Source: SIG587 sp045649505 (GTDB lineage Bacteria > Bacillota > Clostridia > Oscillospirales > Acutalibacteraceae). Taken from it: DNA of 61,101 nucleotides. Each line of letters starts with the position of its first letter. The stretch's first letter is position 1. Position numbers and translations under genes: made by a program. The notes beneath the pieces were generated by a model, which was not told where the DNA came from, did no database searches, and saw only the letters and a program-made list of their open reading frames with translations. The DNA is taken from positions 1 to 61,101 of the forward strand of contig JAZRQA010000032.1 of assembly GCA_045649505.1 (NCBI GenBank), written 5' to 3'. Below are positions 8,238-17,584 of this stretch, piece by piece.

Positions 8238-10676
8238 TTACTGAAATCTAAGCTGCGCATCGAGCTGTTTTTTCAGCTTTTTACAGGTAGCGTTGGCGCA
8301 TGCCTCAATTTCCTCAGCCTTAAGAGTTCTATCAAGAGAGCCTATAACAAGGCGGATTGTAACCGATTTCTTGCCCTCGGGTATCTGTTTGCCTTTATAT
8401 TCCTCAACAAAAGAGGCGCTTCTAAGCAACTCGTTTTTGCTTGCGGTAATAACCGAATATATATCGTCCCAGGTGGTTTCACAGTTAAAGAGCAGGGAAA
8501 CATCGTAATCGGTGAGAGGATACTCTGCAAGATGCTCGAACTGATTTGTTCTTGATTTTAAGGGCTTTAGAAGGTCAACATCAAGCTCAAAGAGCATAAC
8601 GGCACTATTCTTTATACCGCAGCCAAGAGCAGCCTTCTTTGAAAGCAGACCCATATTACCGACGCGAGCTTCACCCACATAAACATTCAGCCAAACGGTA
8701 TCATCTGCCCAGACGGGCTTTTGCTCCTTTTTGAAGCTAAAGCTCTCCATATGTGTGATGCGGGGCATAAACTCAAGCACGCCTTTAACCTTGCGGAACA
8801 GAGTAACAACATCATCAGCCGAGCCGACAAAGGCACCTGCAAGATTCCTTTTCTGTTCGGGAAGCTGTTCAATTTCGTAATAGGGTGCAGTGTAGTTGCG
8901 GTCACTGAATACCTGTGCCGCTTCAAAAATTTCAAACTCACCAAAGTAACGCAGATTAAGATTTACCGCTTTACAAATATTGGGCAGCAGTGAACTCTTT
9001 ACATACTTTTCGGTAGGTGAGGGGGGAGTTGAGAGCGCCAAAATACCGTCGGTGCTTTGAAGCACGGCGTTCACATATTCATCGCTCATCCAAGGATAGG
9101 TAAAAATTTCCTGCATACCGCAACGAAAAGCAAGATATTCCTTAATTTTACGCTCAATATCAACCTCAAGCTGATTTATTGCGCCTGTGAAAGAGGTTGT
9201 AATGGGCGCGGGGTCAAAGTTTTCGTACCCGTACATTCTTGCAACCTCTTCCATAATATCAGCCTTAATGGAGATATCACCTGTCGAACGCCAAGAGGGA
9301 GCGGTAACATGCATATTATCCGCGTCAAAGGTAACGGTATAGCCCATAGCACCGAACTTTGCGGCAATAACCTCGTTTGGTACACGCTTACCAAGACGGC
9401 TTTCAAGCCAGCTAAGAGATACGTCTATCTCACTGCATTTAAGTTCATTTAAATAGTTGTCCGAGAATGCGGCAACCTTCATTTCGGGATAAAGCTTGTT
9501 AAAAAGCTCCATTGAAAGGGCAAGTGCCTGTTCACAGCGTTGGGGATCAATACCCTTTTCAAAGCGGGCAACCGCCTCGGTGCGGTTTTCGTGGCGTAAT
9601 GCTGTGCGACGAATACCTGCCGCTGTAAAGTTTGCAATCTCAAGGATTACACTTTGTGTGGTCGGTAAAACAGAATCCTTAGCTCCGCCCATAACGCCTG
9701 CAAGACCGACACTGCTTTTCTCGTCAGCAATAACAAGGTCATCTTCGCTGAGCTTTAAGGTTTTTCCGTTGAGGAGTAAAAGCTCCTCGTTTTCCTTAGC
9801 GCGGCGCACCGAAATATGGTCCTCGATGCAGTCACAGTCAAAAGCGTGGGTAGGCTGACCTACTGCCAGCATTACATAGTTTGTAATATCAACAAGGGCG
9901 TTGATGGGACGAAGCCCTACACGCCACAAGCGGCTTTGCATCTTAAAGGGTGAAGCCTTAACGCTTAGGTTATCAAGCTTTACGCCGATGTAACGGGGAC
10001 AACGCTCGCAGTCCTTAACCTCAATTTTAAGCTCAGGCGTGTTTTCGGGCATAAAGTAGGGCTCGATAGGCGCAAGGGGTAGGTCATAAAGAGCGGCAAG
10101 CTCGCGGGCTATGCCGTAGTGACCCCAAAGGTCGGGGCGGTTGGTAAGGGATTTATTATCTATTTCAAGGATCATATCGTGAAGGTCAAGCGCATCTGCA
10201 AGCGGTGTGCCTGCAGGCGCATCGAAATCAGAAAGGTCAACAATTATTGCCTCCTCCTCGGTGGGGAACAGGTCGGCAAGACCTATTTCGCTTGCGGCAC
10301 ATATCATACCGTAGCTCTCCACTGAGCGAAGCTTGGCAATCCCGATTTTAACAGGTTCACCCTCACCGTGCCAACGTACCATAGCACCAGGGCAGGCAAC
10401 GGCAACTTTTTGACCTACGGCAAGGTTTTTACCGCCGCAGACAATATCCTTTATCTCACCGCCGATATCGGTTTTACAGATACGTAGCTTATCGGCGTTG
10501 GGGTGAGCGAGAAGCTCCTTGATTTCGCCCACAATAATATTTTCAAAGCTTTTTGAAAGGTCGTCAATACCCTCAACCTCAACGGTGGCCATTGTTAGGT
10601 CGTAGGCAAGGCGCGAAAGGTCCAAATCCTCAGGGATAGGAACATATTCTTTTATCCAGTCGAGTGAAATCTTCAT
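8238..10676 (-). CDS. pheT: Phenylalanine--tRNA ligase beta subunit
   Basis: The 812-residue beta subunit of the alpha2-beta2 PheRS. The order is complete: an N-terminal tRNA-binding (EMAP/OB) domain with GEIKELLAHPNADKLRIC near residues 50-67, the B3/B4 editing region, the B5 domain, the catalytic-like core, and a C-terminal ferredoxin-fold anticodon-binding domain (YPLTDYDVSLLF near 720). It edits Tyr-tRNA(Phe) and binds tRNA. AGGAGG precedes the ATG, 12 bases after pheS, so pheST form an operon. Confidence 0.97.
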   Translation of the reverse strand: MKISLDWIKEYVPIPEDLDLSRLAYDLTMATVEVEGIDDLSKSFENIIVGEIKELLAHPNADKLRICKTDIGGEIKDIVCGGKNLAVGQKVAVACPGAMVRWHGEGEPVKIGIAKLRSVESYGMICAASEIGLADLFPTEEEAIIVDLSDFDAPAGTPLADALDLHDMILEIDNKSLTNRPDLWGHYGIARELAALYDLPLAPIEPYFMPENTPELKIEVKDCERCPRYIGVKLDNLSVKASPFKMQSRLWRVGLRPINALVDITNYVMLAVGQPTHAFDCDCIEDHISVRRAKENEELLLLNGKTLKLSEDDLVIADEKSSVGLAGVMGGAKDSVLPTTQSVILEIANFTAAGIRRTALRHENRTEAVARFEKGIDPQRCEQALALSMELFNKLYPEMKVAAFSDNYLNELKCSEIDVSLSWLESRLGKRVPNEVIAAKFGAMGYTVTFDADNMHVTAPSWRSTGDISIKADIMEEVARMYGYENFDPAPITTSFTGAINQLEVDIERKIKEYLAFRCGMQEIFTYPWMSDEYVNAVLQSTDGILALSTPPSPTEKYVKSSLLPNICKAVNLNLRYFGEFEIFEAAQVFSDRNYTAPYYEIEQLPEQKRNLAGAFVGSADDVVTLFRKVKGVLEFMPRITHMESFSFKKEQKPVWADDTVWLNVYVGEARVGNMGLLSKKAALGCGIKNSAVMLFELDVDLLKPLKSRTNQFEHLAEYPLTDYDVSLLFNCETTWDDIYSVITASKNELLRSASFVEEYKGKQIPEGKKSVTIRLVIGSLDRTLKAEEIEACANATCKKLKKQLDAQLRFQ

Positions 10677-10688
10677 TTATGTTTCCTC

Positions 10689-11726
10689 CTATCTAAACTG
10701 AGTTAAAAATCTTAAATCGGCGCTATGGAAAAGACGTACATCGTCAACGCCGTAGCGCATCATAACAAGTCGGTCAAGGCCGATGTTAACATAAAAGCCC
10801 GTATACTCATCGGGGTCAAGACCTGCGGCACGCAGAACATTGGGATGAGGTGTGCCACCAGGCATAATCTCTATCCAACCAACGTGCTTACAAACGCTGC
10901 AACCCTTGCCGCCGCACACAAGGCAACCCATATCAATTTCAAAGCCCGGCTCAACAAAGGGGAAGAAGCCCGCGCGCATACGAACGGGAACATCCTGACC
11001 GAAGACCTTTGAAAGAATACTCTTTATCATAACCTTACCTGCGGTAAAGGTTAAATCCTTATCAACTATAAGTGCCTCATACTGGAAGAAGGCGCGTTCG
11101 TGTCTTGCGTCGGTGGTTTCGTTTCTGTAAACTCTACCAGGATATACAAAGCGGTAGGGCGGCTTATGTGTACGCATATAGCGAACGCTTTCGCCCGTAA
11201 GGTGCGGTCTCAGACACAACTTCTTGTTTGCCTCGCCCTCGTCATGGCCCTCAAGCCAGTAGGTATCCATACTCTCTCTTGCAGGGTGTGCAGGGGGAAA
11301 GTTAAGCGTATCGAAGGCCGAGAATTCACTGGTTATCTCGGCTCCCTGAAATATTTCAAAGCCCATTGAACGGAAGGCATCATTCAAATCGTAGCACATC
11401 TGCATAATGGGGTGGAGTGCGCCGCCTGAAGGCATAATGCCGGGAAGCGTGCAGTCAAAATCGGCGGGAATTTCGGCACTTTTAAGGGTAAGCTCCTCCC
11501 TTTGAGCCTCAATAAGCGCGGTAAATTCGCCCTTTAATTTGTTAACGGCCTGTCCAACCTCACGACGCATTTCAGGCTCTAAGGAGGGCAGTTCCTTCAT
11601 AAGCGAGGTAAGCTTACCCTGTTTACCCATAAGGGATGCCTTTATTTCCTGTAGCTGCGCCTCGGTTTTGGCAGCCTTAATTTTTTCGGTTCCTTCCTTT
11701 AGAAGAAGGTCAAGTTTTTCCTTCAT
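10689..11726 (-). CDS. pheS: Phenylalanine--tRNA ligase alpha subunit
   Basis: The 345-residue catalytic subunit. An N-terminal coiled-coil arm (about residues 1-85) leads into the class II core, with motif 2 around FVYPGRVYRNE and motif 3 near the C-terminus (GLDRLVMMRYGV). It charges tRNA(Phe) with phenylalanine. GCGGAGG lies before the ATG. Only 83 bases separate it from trmL upstream, too little for the T-box leader often found before pheST in Firmicutes. Confidence 0.97.
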   Translation of the reverse strand: MKEKLDLLLKEGTEKIKAAKTEAQLQEIKASLMGKQGKLTSLMKELPSLEPEMRREVGQAVNKLKGEFTALIEAQREELTLKSAEIPADFDCTLPGIMPSGGALHPIMQMCYDLNDAFRSMGFEIFQGAEITSEFSAFDTLNFPPAHPARESMDTYWLEGHDEGEANKKLCLRPHLTGESVRYMRTHKPPYRFVYPGRVYRNETTDARHERAFFQYEALIVDKDLTFTAGKVMIKSILSKVFGQDVPVRMRAGFFPFVEPGFEIDMGCLVCGGKGCSVCKHVGWIEIMPGGTPHPNVLRAAGLDPDEYTGFYVNIGLDRLVMMRYGVDDVRLFHSADLRFLTQFR

Positions 11727-11809
11727 AATTTATCCTCCGCTTAAAAGATAAAATGTCTATTAAAAAATTTTATCACAATGCATTATAATTGTCAAATATT
11801 TATATATAA

Positions 11810-12319
11810 TTATAGACCGCTTTGGTCCCAACTCAGGCGGTGAAGCTCACCCTTGTTAAGAAGCTTTACGAAATCCCATTGTCTCAGTATTTCGTAGACG
11901 CCTATGGCGACACTGTTTGAAAGGTTAAGGCTTCTTGCATCACTTATCATCGGTATGCGCACACAGCGTTCGGGATTTTTAATAAGCAAATCCTCGTTGA
12001 GTCCCGCCGTTTCCTTGCCAAAAAATATGTAGCAGTTATCGGGATATTTTATCTCGGTGTAGCTGTGTTGCGCTTTGGTGGTAAAAAAGTAAAATTCGCC
12101 CGAATTTTTTGAAAAAAAGTCCTCTAAATTATCATAATAGGTTATGTCAAGCAGGTGCCAGTAATCGAGCCCTGCGCGCTTAAGCTTTTTATCGTCGATC
12201 GTAAAGCCCATCGGTCCAACCAGATGAAGTCTTGCCCCCGTTGCGGCGCAGGTACGCGCCACATTGCCCGTATTCTGGGGTATTTCGGGCTCGACCATAA
12301 CAATGTTGAGTGTTGCCAT
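11810..12319 (-). CDS. trmL: tRNA (cytidine(34)-2'-O)-methyltransferase
   Basis: A 169-residue SPOUT-class methyltransferase. The start (LNIVMVEPEIPQNTGNVAR) and the C-terminal trefoil-knot motif (IPMISDARSLNLSNSVAI) are diagnostic of TrmL. It methylates the ribose of the wobble nucleotide in tRNA(Leu) isoacceptors using S-adenosylmethionine. AAAGGA precedes the ATG. It lies at the head of a minus-strand run with pheS and pheT, a translation-related grouping. Confidence 0.93.
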   Translation of the reverse strand: MATLNIVMVEPEIPQNTGNVARTCAATGARLHLVGPMGFTIDDKKLKRAGLDYWHLLDITYYDNLEDFFSKNSGEFYFFTTKAQHSYTEIKYPDNCYIFFGKETAGLNEDLLIKNPERCVRIPMISDARSLNLSNSVAIGVYEILRQWDFVKLLNKGELHRLSWDQSGL

Positions 12320-12337
12320 TTTAAAAATCCTTTCGGG

Positions 12338-12366
12338 TTGAATTTTTGTTTTTTGTATGTTATACT
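12338..12366 (+). promoter_or_regulatory. Promoter for the 12377 membrane protein
   Basis: TTGAAT at 12338-12343 and TATACT at 12361-12366 are 17 bases apart. Transcription would begin only a few bases before the first possible ATG, so the message may be nearly leaderless. Confidence 0.65.
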
Positions 12367-12376
12367 TTTTTCGGTG

Positions 12377-13021
12377 ATGTATATGAAGATGCAGGAAAGC
12401 ATTTTAAAGCGCGTATATAAGATGGAGCAAAAGCATAATATCAGCTACGCAAGGAAGGACGGGAAGGCATACTCGTGCTGCCGTGCGCTTTTCTTTGTTT
12501 TCGCGGCGTGGGCTGCCTTTTTTGCTGTAATATTGACTATGGGAATGTTAATAGACCGCGGAGCTTTTGAGGCAGGAAGCAGCGAGTATATTCTGATTAC
12601 ACAAAAAATGGTAGGCTCCCTTTGCATTGCTTTACTTCTTGCTGTAGGCGCAGTGTTTAATGCTCTTAAAAAACCTGTTTTCACCTTTGTGCCTTCGGTT
12701 GCGGTGGGCGTTTACGGTATAGTTTTTTTCGCTTTAGCAATAAATTTTGACCCCAATATGTTTTTAGGATTGCCCTTTAAATATTACTGGGCGCACCTTA
12801 TTCCCCTTATCGGTGTTATGATATGTAGCATAGTTATGTTTGTAATTGGGGTCAGGCAGTGGGCGATACTAAGGAAAGAATATAAAAATGTTTCTGAGCG
12901 GCTGTACGAGGAATACCGTGCGAGTGCTGATGAGTTGGACGAGGAGCAATGGGAGAATTTTCTAAATAATTATACTCCAAACAGTTATAAAAAGCAATTT
13001 AAAAAACATAATAAAGAATAA
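12377..13021 (+). CDS. Hypothetical four-segment membrane protein
   Basis: About 214 residues with four hydrophobic segments (near residues 34-56, 72-90, 98-118 and 134-156) and charged ends. The C-terminal cytoplasmic tail is acidic, then basic. I do not recognise the family. The frame is open further upstream, but that part overlaps trmL antisense and is unlikely to be translated. ATG codons at 12377, 12383 and 12389 are all possible; GGTGAT at 12373-12378 would fit 12389. It stands alone between its own promoter and a terminator. Confidence 0.6.
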   Translation: MYMKMQESILKRVYKMEQKHNISYARKDGKAYSCCRALFFVFAAWAAFFAVILTMGMLIDRGAFEAGSSEYILITQKMVGSLCIALLLAVGAVFNALKKPVFTFVPSVAVGVYGIVFFALAINFDPNMFLGLPFKYYWAHLIPLIGVMICSIVMFVIGVRQWAILRKEYKNVSERLYEEYRASADELDEEQWENFLNNYTPNSYKKQFKKHNKE

Positions 13022-13025
13022 AAAT

Positions 13026-13061
13026 CGGGCTGTCTGCATTTTATTAGGGCAGCCCGTTTGA
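13026..13061 (+). terminator. Likely terminator after the membrane protein
   Basis: A 7-bp GC-rich stem (CGGGCTG at 13026-13032 with CAGCCCG at 13050-13056) has a 17-base loop that can extend the stem partly. It is followed by a short T run. Confidence 0.55.
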
Positions 13062-13096
13062 TATATATTGCATAAATTTATCTTTTTTTTATTTAC

Positions 13097-13125
13097 TTGA
13101 CATAAATGGCAAATACTTATATAAT
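13097..13125 (+). promoter_or_regulatory. Strong sigma-A-type promoter for greA-lysS
   Basis: TTGACA at 13097-13102 and TATAAT at 13120-13125 are both perfect, with a 17-base spacer. Confidence 0.88.
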
Positions 13126-13177
13126 ATTAAAATATGTGGCATAGTGACCACTAAGAATGAAAAGGAGTTTTATCGCA

Positions 13178-13651
13178 ATGGCTAAAGCAATTAAACTTAC
13201 AGATGACGGACTGAAAAAATTACAGGACGAGCTGGAGTACTTAAAAACTACCGGCAGAGCAGAAATTGCCGAAAAAATCAAAATTGCCCGCGGCTACGGT
13301 GACCTTTCCGAAAACAGTGAATACGATGAAGCCAAGAACGAGCAGGCAAAAATCGAAGCAAGAATAGTAGACCTTGAGGTTATGCTTAACAACTATGAGC
13401 TTATTACCGACACTAAGGGCAGAACAAAGACTGCGCAGGTTGGCTCTAAAGTAAAGGTGCTTGATGTGGAGTTCGAGGAAGAAATGGAGTTCCGTATCGT
13501 AGGCTCCTCTGAGGCTAATCCCGACGGCGGCTATATCTCTGACGAATCTCCTGTTGGCAGTGCGCTTATAGGCGCTAAAGCAGGGGATAAAATAACCGTT
13601 GAGGTTCACGGTGAAGAAATCCACTACCAGGTAATCAGCGTTAGCAAATAA
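13178..13651 (+). CDS. greA: Transcription elongation factor GreA
   Basis: Rescues backtracked RNA polymerase by stimulating transcript cleavage. The protein of 157 residues is the usual length. The N-terminal coiled coil carries the acidic tip and conserved stretch GDLSENSEYDEAKNEQ near residues 41-56, and a C-terminal FKBP-like domain follows. The ATG at 13178 is chosen because AAGGAG at 13162-13166 is well placed for it; the frame is open seven codons further upstream. It is followed closely by lysS, a common pairing in Firmicutes. Confidence 0.95.
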   Translation: MAKAIKLTDDGLKKLQDELEYLKTTGRAEIAEKIKIARGYGDLSENSEYDEAKNEQAKIEARIVDLEVMLNNYELITDTKGRTKTAQVGSKVKVLDVEFEEEMEFRIVGSSEANPDGGYISDESPVGSALIGAKAGDKITVEVHGEEIHYQVISVSK

Positions 13652-13686
13652 TAGCGCACAAACACACATTAAGGGATGTGAAAAGA

Positions 13687-15180
13687 ATGGCAGAAAACAA
13701 CGTTCAAGAGGTTAACATAAGCGAGCTTTTACAGGTGCGCCGTGATAAACTTGCGGCCTTAAAGGAGGCGGGGAACGACCCCTTTAAAATCACCAAGTTT
13801 GATTTTGATGCCTATGCCTTGGATATTAAGGAAAAATTTGAGGAATATGAGGGCAAGACCGTAAAAATTGCAGGCAGAATGATGAGCCGCCGTATTATGG
13901 GTAAGGCAAGCTTTGCAGGCGTACAGGATACTACGGGCAAAATCCAGCTTTATGTTAAGCGTGATGATATCGGCGAAGACGAATACGCTGCTTTTAAAAA
14001 GTTTGATATAGGAGATATTGTAGGCGTTGAGGGCTTTGTGTTCAAAACCCAGACAGGTGAAATCTCCATTCACGCCAAAGCTATAAAAATGCTTTCGAAA
14101 TCCTTGTTACCCCTGCCCGAAAAATTTCACGGCCTTAAGGATAACGATTTAAGATTCCGTCAGCGTTATGTTGACCTAATTATGAATCCTGAGGTTAAGC
14201 GCAATTTTATGATTCGCTCAAGGTTTATAAAGTTTATGCGCTCTTATCTTGATGATATGGGGTATACCGAGGTTGAGACCCCTGTGCTCAATACTATTGC
14301 AGGCGGCGCGACTGCACGCCCCTTTATTACCCACCACAATACGCTTAATCTTGATATGTATATGCGTATTGCCACCGAGTTGCCCCTTAAACGCCTTATT
14401 GTAGGCGGAATGGATAGGGTGTATGAAATAGGCAGAATTTTCCGTAACGAGGGTATGGACCCAAAGCATAACCCCGAGTTTACCAGCATTGAGCTTTATC
14501 AGGCTTATGCCGATTTCCACGATATGATGGATATTGCCGAGGGCATTATCTCAGGTGCCGCTAAGGAAATTCTCGGCACATACGAGGTTGAGTGGATGGG
14601 TGAGAAGATTGACCTTGCGCCCGGTTGGCGCCGACTTACTATGGTTGATGCCGTTAAGGAGTATGTAGGTATCGACTTCGGCGCAATAACCGATGATGCG
14701 CAGGCAGTTGCGGCGGCAAAGGAAAAAGGCGTTGAGCTTGCCGAAACCGCAGATAAGACCTGGGGCAACGCGCTTTATGCCTGCTTTGACCAGCGTGTAG
14801 AGGAAAAGCTTATTCAGCCTACCTTTATAACAATGTATCCTGTTGAAGTTTCTCCGCTCACCAAGGCAAGCCCTGAAGATCCCCGTCTTACCGAGCGTGT
14901 TGAGTTATTCATCTGCCACAGCGAGCTTGCAAATGCTTATTCCGAGCTTAACGACCCCATTGACCAGCGCGCACGCTTTGAAAAGCAGCTCGAACTTAGG
15001 GACCGCGGCGATGATGAGGCTGAGATGCTGGATGAGGACTTTTTAACCGCTCTCCAGTACGGTATGCCCCCCACAGGCGGTATGGGTATAGGTGTAGACA
15101 GAACAGTAATGCTTCTCACTAATTCCGATACAATACGAGAGGTAATACTTTTCCCCACGATGAAGCCTGTGTGTGAGTAA
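13687..15180 (+). CDS. lysS: Lysine--tRNA ligase, class II
   Basis: A 497-residue class II enzyme. An N-terminal OB-fold anticodon-binding domain (VKIAGRMMSRRIMGKASF near 59-76) is followed by the catalytic core, with motif 2 (EIGRIFRNEGMDPKHNPEFT) and motif 3 (GMGIGVDRTVMLLT). It charges tRNA(Lys). The ATG at 13687 is preferred over a GTG at 13678, since AAGGGA at 13671-13676 is too near the GTG. It lies 35 bases after greA with no terminator between. Confidence 0.96.
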   Translation: MAENNVQEVNISELLQVRRDKLAALKEAGNDPFKITKFDFDAYALDIKEKFEEYEGKTVKIAGRMMSRRIMGKASFAGVQDTTGKIQLYVKRDDIGEDEYAAFKKFDIGDIVGVEGFVFKTQTGEISIHAKAIKMLSKSLLPLPEKFHGLKDNDLRFRQRYVDLIMNPEVKRNFMIRSRFIKFMRSYLDDMGYTEVETPVLNTIAGGATARPFITHHNTLNLDMYMRIATELPLKRLIVGGMDRVYEIGRIFRNEGMDPKHNPEFTSIELYQAYADFHDMMDIAEGIISGAAKEILGTYEVEWMGEKIDLAPGWRRLTMVDAVKEYVGIDFGAITDDAQAVAAAKEKGVELAETADKTWGNALYACFDQRVEEKLIQPTFITMYPVEVSPLTKASPEDPRLTERVELFICHSELANAYSELNDPIDQRARFEKQLELRDRGDDEAEMLDEDFLTALQYGMPPTGGMGIGVDRTVMLLTNSDTIREVILFPTMKPVCE

Positions 15181-15201
15181 TCGCCTGCAAAAATTGGATT
15201 G

Positions 15202-15231
15202 TTGATATTATAAAGTATCAACGAATATAGT
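15202..15231 (+). promoter_or_regulatory. Possible promoter for the 15274 gene
   Basis: TTGATA at 15202-15207 and TATAGT at 15226-15231 with an 18-base spacer. The -35 element is one arm of a small inverted repeat (TTGATA at 15202 with TATCAA at 15216), which could be a regulator site. Confidence 0.5.
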
Positions 15232-15273
15232 ATCGAAAAATACCTATATACTATTTTCGCAGGAGGTAAAGAA

Positions 15274-16413
15274 ATGTTTATAAGTGAATATTACAAAGCC
15301 CCCGAAATAATTACGCCCGATGACGGAATGCATTATTTCTTCGGCTATTATGATATGCGCGCAGTCAGTGAAGGCAGACATCTTGCATTGCGAGTGCCGT
15401 TTATGGACCGTCTGCCTGAGAAGGATGATGAGGCCGAGGTAGGTTATTTGAAGGATAGGGTATTCACTCCTATTGCAAAAACCACCGCCTGGAACTTCCA
15501 GCAGGCTGCTATGCAGCAGTGGCACCCTTACGACAAGAATACGGTATATTACAATGCCTTTATCGATGGAAAATGTGTTGCTGTTACCCATAATATTTTA
15601 ACGGGCGAAAAGAAGTATGCACAAAAGCCTGCTGCATGTATTTCACCCGACGGTAAATGGGGACTTTCGGTGAATTTTGGCCGAATTTTCGCATTTCGTC
15701 CCGGTTATGGCTATGCCGGATATGTTGATGAATATGCAGATATTGCCCGCCCGCAAGAGGATGGCGTGTTTCTGGTTGATATGGAAACAGGTAAGGCAAG
15801 GCTGCTCGTGAATTATGTAGAAATAGGCAATAAAAGCGGCTTTGCAGAAGATGAAAAAATACTTGTAAATCATATTACATTTAATACTAAATCCGACAAG
15901 TACTGTATGCTCGTTCGAAATTTCGGTGCTTGGTCCACCTCACTCATGGTGGGAGATTTGGAAGGAAATGTTCGTACGGTATTGGAAAAAACCTATGTTT
16001 CCCATTATGTATGGCAGGATGAAAAACATCTTATTGTACATTGCACAACGCAGGGCGACGAAAAAAATATGTATATTATAAATATGGATGACGGTACATA
16101 CGAAAAATGGGATATGCCTTATTTCCATGAGGATTGCAATCCCGATATTCATTGCAATACAACCGACGGTTGCGATTATGTTATCGGTGACGGATATCCG
16201 AGAAAGGGCTATCGATATCTTATGGCATACAATAAAAAAACCGGTGCGCACCGCGAGCTTTTCCGTTGCAAAACGGTTATACCGTCTAACGGAGATATCC
16301 GTTGCGACCTGCATGCGCGTTTTATTAACGGCGGGAAGGCTATTTCATTTGACACAACGATGAACGGATGTCGTCAGATAGCTGTAATAGATACTTGTGC
16401 ATTAAACTTTTAA
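15274..16413 (+). CDS. Oligogalacturonate-lyase-like beta-propeller protein
   Basis: A 379-residue protein without a signal peptide or membrane segment. It is built of repeated beta blades: WHPYDKNTVYY, SPDGKWGLSVNF, DIHCNTTDGCDYVIGDGYP and DLHARFINGGKAISFDT. The pattern of histidines at blade starts followed by DG/NGG turns resembles the Pectate_lyase22 (oligogalacturonate lyase) fold, where histidines and a glutamine hold a metal. If so, it would split short unsaturated galacturonides in the cytoplasm, which would suit the hexuronate genes uxaB-uxaA at 54366. The similarity is remote, and related propellers occur in surface-polysaccharide loci. AGGAGG precedes the ATG. Confidence 0.5.
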   Translation: MFISEYYKAPEIITPDDGMHYFFGYYDMRAVSEGRHLALRVPFMDRLPEKDDEAEVGYLKDRVFTPIAKTTAWNFQQAAMQQWHPYDKNTVYYNAFIDGKCVAVTHNILTGEKKYAQKPAACISPDGKWGLSVNFGRIFAFRPGYGYAGYVDEYADIARPQEDGVFLVDMETGKARLLVNYVEIGNKSGFAEDEKILVNHITFNTKSDKYCMLVRNFGAWSTSLMVGDLEGNVRTVLEKTYVSHYVWQDEKHLIVHCTTQGDEKNMYIINMDDGTYEKWDMPYFHEDCNPDIHCNTTDGCDYVIGDGYPRKGYRYLMAYNKKTGAHRELFRCKTVIPSNGDIRCDLHARFINGGKAISFDTTMNGCRQIAVIDTCALNF

Positions 16414-16420
16414 AATTTAT

Positions 16421-16463
16421 AAGACCGCGGTATCGCAAATGCGATATGGCGGTCTTTGTTTTT
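16421..16463 (+). terminator. Terminator after the beta-propeller gene
   Basis: A long hairpin (16421-16437 with 16440-16456, one internal mismatch region) is followed by TTTGTTTTTT. It separates this gene from the TIR gene. Confidence 0.9.
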
Positions 16464-16488
16464 TGCGAAAAAATAATTCTTCCTCTTT

Positions 16489-16517
16489 TTGACAAAATGT
16501 GATATAATAATTAAAAT
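16489..16517 (+). promoter_or_regulatory. Promoter for the TIR-asparaginase pair
   Basis: TTGACA at 16489-16494 and TAAAAT at 16512-16517 with a 17-base spacer. A TATAAT at 16503 is too close to the -35 to pair with it. Confidence 0.65.
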
Positions 16518-16546
16518 ATTTTATCTGAGTTTTTGCGGAGGCTATT

Positions 16547-17545
16547 ATGAAACAGGTTTTTATAAGTTACCCCTCGCCAAGTAAAGCGGCGGCATATGAA
16601 ATAACGGAATATCTTGAAAAAAACGGAATAAAATGCTTTATCGCACCAAGGGATATTGACGGAGGAAAAACCTATGCATCGGCGCTTATGACGGCGATTA
16701 ACGAATGCGGAATCGTTTTGTTGATAGCGAGCAAGGCGATTAACGAATCGGAACACGTTTTAAATGAGGTTGACGCAATTGTTAACAAAAAGAAACCGCT
16801 TCTGCCCGTATTCATTGAAAATTTTGAAATGAAGGATGAATACAGATATTATTTAGGCAGAAAGCAGTGGGTTACAGCATACCCCGATTCACTAAGCAGT
16901 TATTATACTCAAATATATGATGCGGTTATGGAAAATCTTCCTGCGGACAAGCGTCCCGATTTAATGCACTCTCAAGAGCCAAAGGAAGCTGAGGCCGTAA
17001 ACAAAACAACTGTTTTTGAATACAATTCCGAAAGAGGCGTTATGATAAACCCTGAGGACCATCAGCGAAATGTAAGCTTTAGAACAGATACCTTTGTTAA
17101 TATGATGGGTGGTATCTTTGAGAAGGTAAAAGAACTTGTGGGCGAAACCGATGCAGAAAATATCTTCTACGAAAGCGGTTACAGCAGCGGCAGAAATTTT
17201 GCTGAGCGAATAAACAGCCAGTGGGATACAGGTTTCAGCGCTCAGGGCGTTCAGATGAAGTTTGATAAATGGTGCCGCTTTGATTCGGCGGTGGGCTGGG
17301 GCAAGTTCTCCGCAACGGTCAACTTTGATGAAGAAAAGGATACCATAAACGGCACTATCTGCATAAACGAGGCTTTTATTGTCGACAATAAAAACAAAAG
17401 AAAGATATGCGCATTTATCAAAGGTTATTGCACGGGTGTAGTTGAAATACTGCTCAATTCCGCCGATGTAGAACTTGTTTGCCACAGTTGCCCGATGCTC
17501 AGCAGACTCAGCACAAAGTGTGTTTTTGAGTTCACGCTTAAATAA
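16547..17545 (+). CDS. TIR domain protein fused to a V4R-like ligand-binding domain
   Basis: A 332-residue protein with two parts. Residues 1 to about 130 are a bacterial TIR domain: strand VFISYPS, box GIKCFIAPRDIDGG, and SEHVLNEVDAI with a candidate catalytic glutamate at E74, as in TIR NADases. Residues about 175-332 resemble a V4R (4-vinyl reductase) domain: GYSSGRNFAE at 211-220, CAFIKGYCTGVVE at 288-300, and C312/C325 in the closing Cys-rich part ending CVFEF. V4R domains bind small hydrophobic ligands in regulators such as the XylR/DmpR group. A linker (about 131-170) separates the two. No membrane segment is seen. AGGAGG-like GCGGAGG lies upstream. An asparaginase gene follows 39 bases on, within the same transcript. 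A ligand-gated NAD-cleaving or signalling enzyme is inferred, not shown. Confidence 0.75.
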   Translation: MKQVFISYPSPSKAAAYEITEYLEKNGIKCFIAPRDIDGGKTYASALMTAINECGIVLLIASKAINESEHVLNEVDAIVNKKKPLLPVFIENFEMKDEYRYYLGRKQWVTAYPDSLSSYYTQIYDAVMENLPADKRPDLMHSQEPKEAEAVNKTTVFEYNSERGVMINPEDHQRNVSFRTDTFVNMMGGIFEKVKELVGETDAENIFYESGYSSGRNFAERINSQWDTGFSAQGVQMKFDKWCRFDSAVGWGKFSATVNFDEEKDTINGTICINEAFIVDNKNKRKICAFIKGYCTGVVEILLNSADVELVCHSCPMLSRLSTKCVFEFTLK

Positions 17546-17584
17546 TAATTGCGCGCATTGAATAGCATGGGAAGAGGAACTGTT

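Noticed and set aside
11727..11809. A T-box riboswitch before pheS
   Set aside because: Only 83 AT-rich bases lie between trmL and pheS, and no T-box sequence or specifier stem is visible.
12155..12376. An upstream extension of the membrane protein at 12377
   Set aside because: It would be antisense to trmL and lie before the promoter at 12338-12366 for most of its length.
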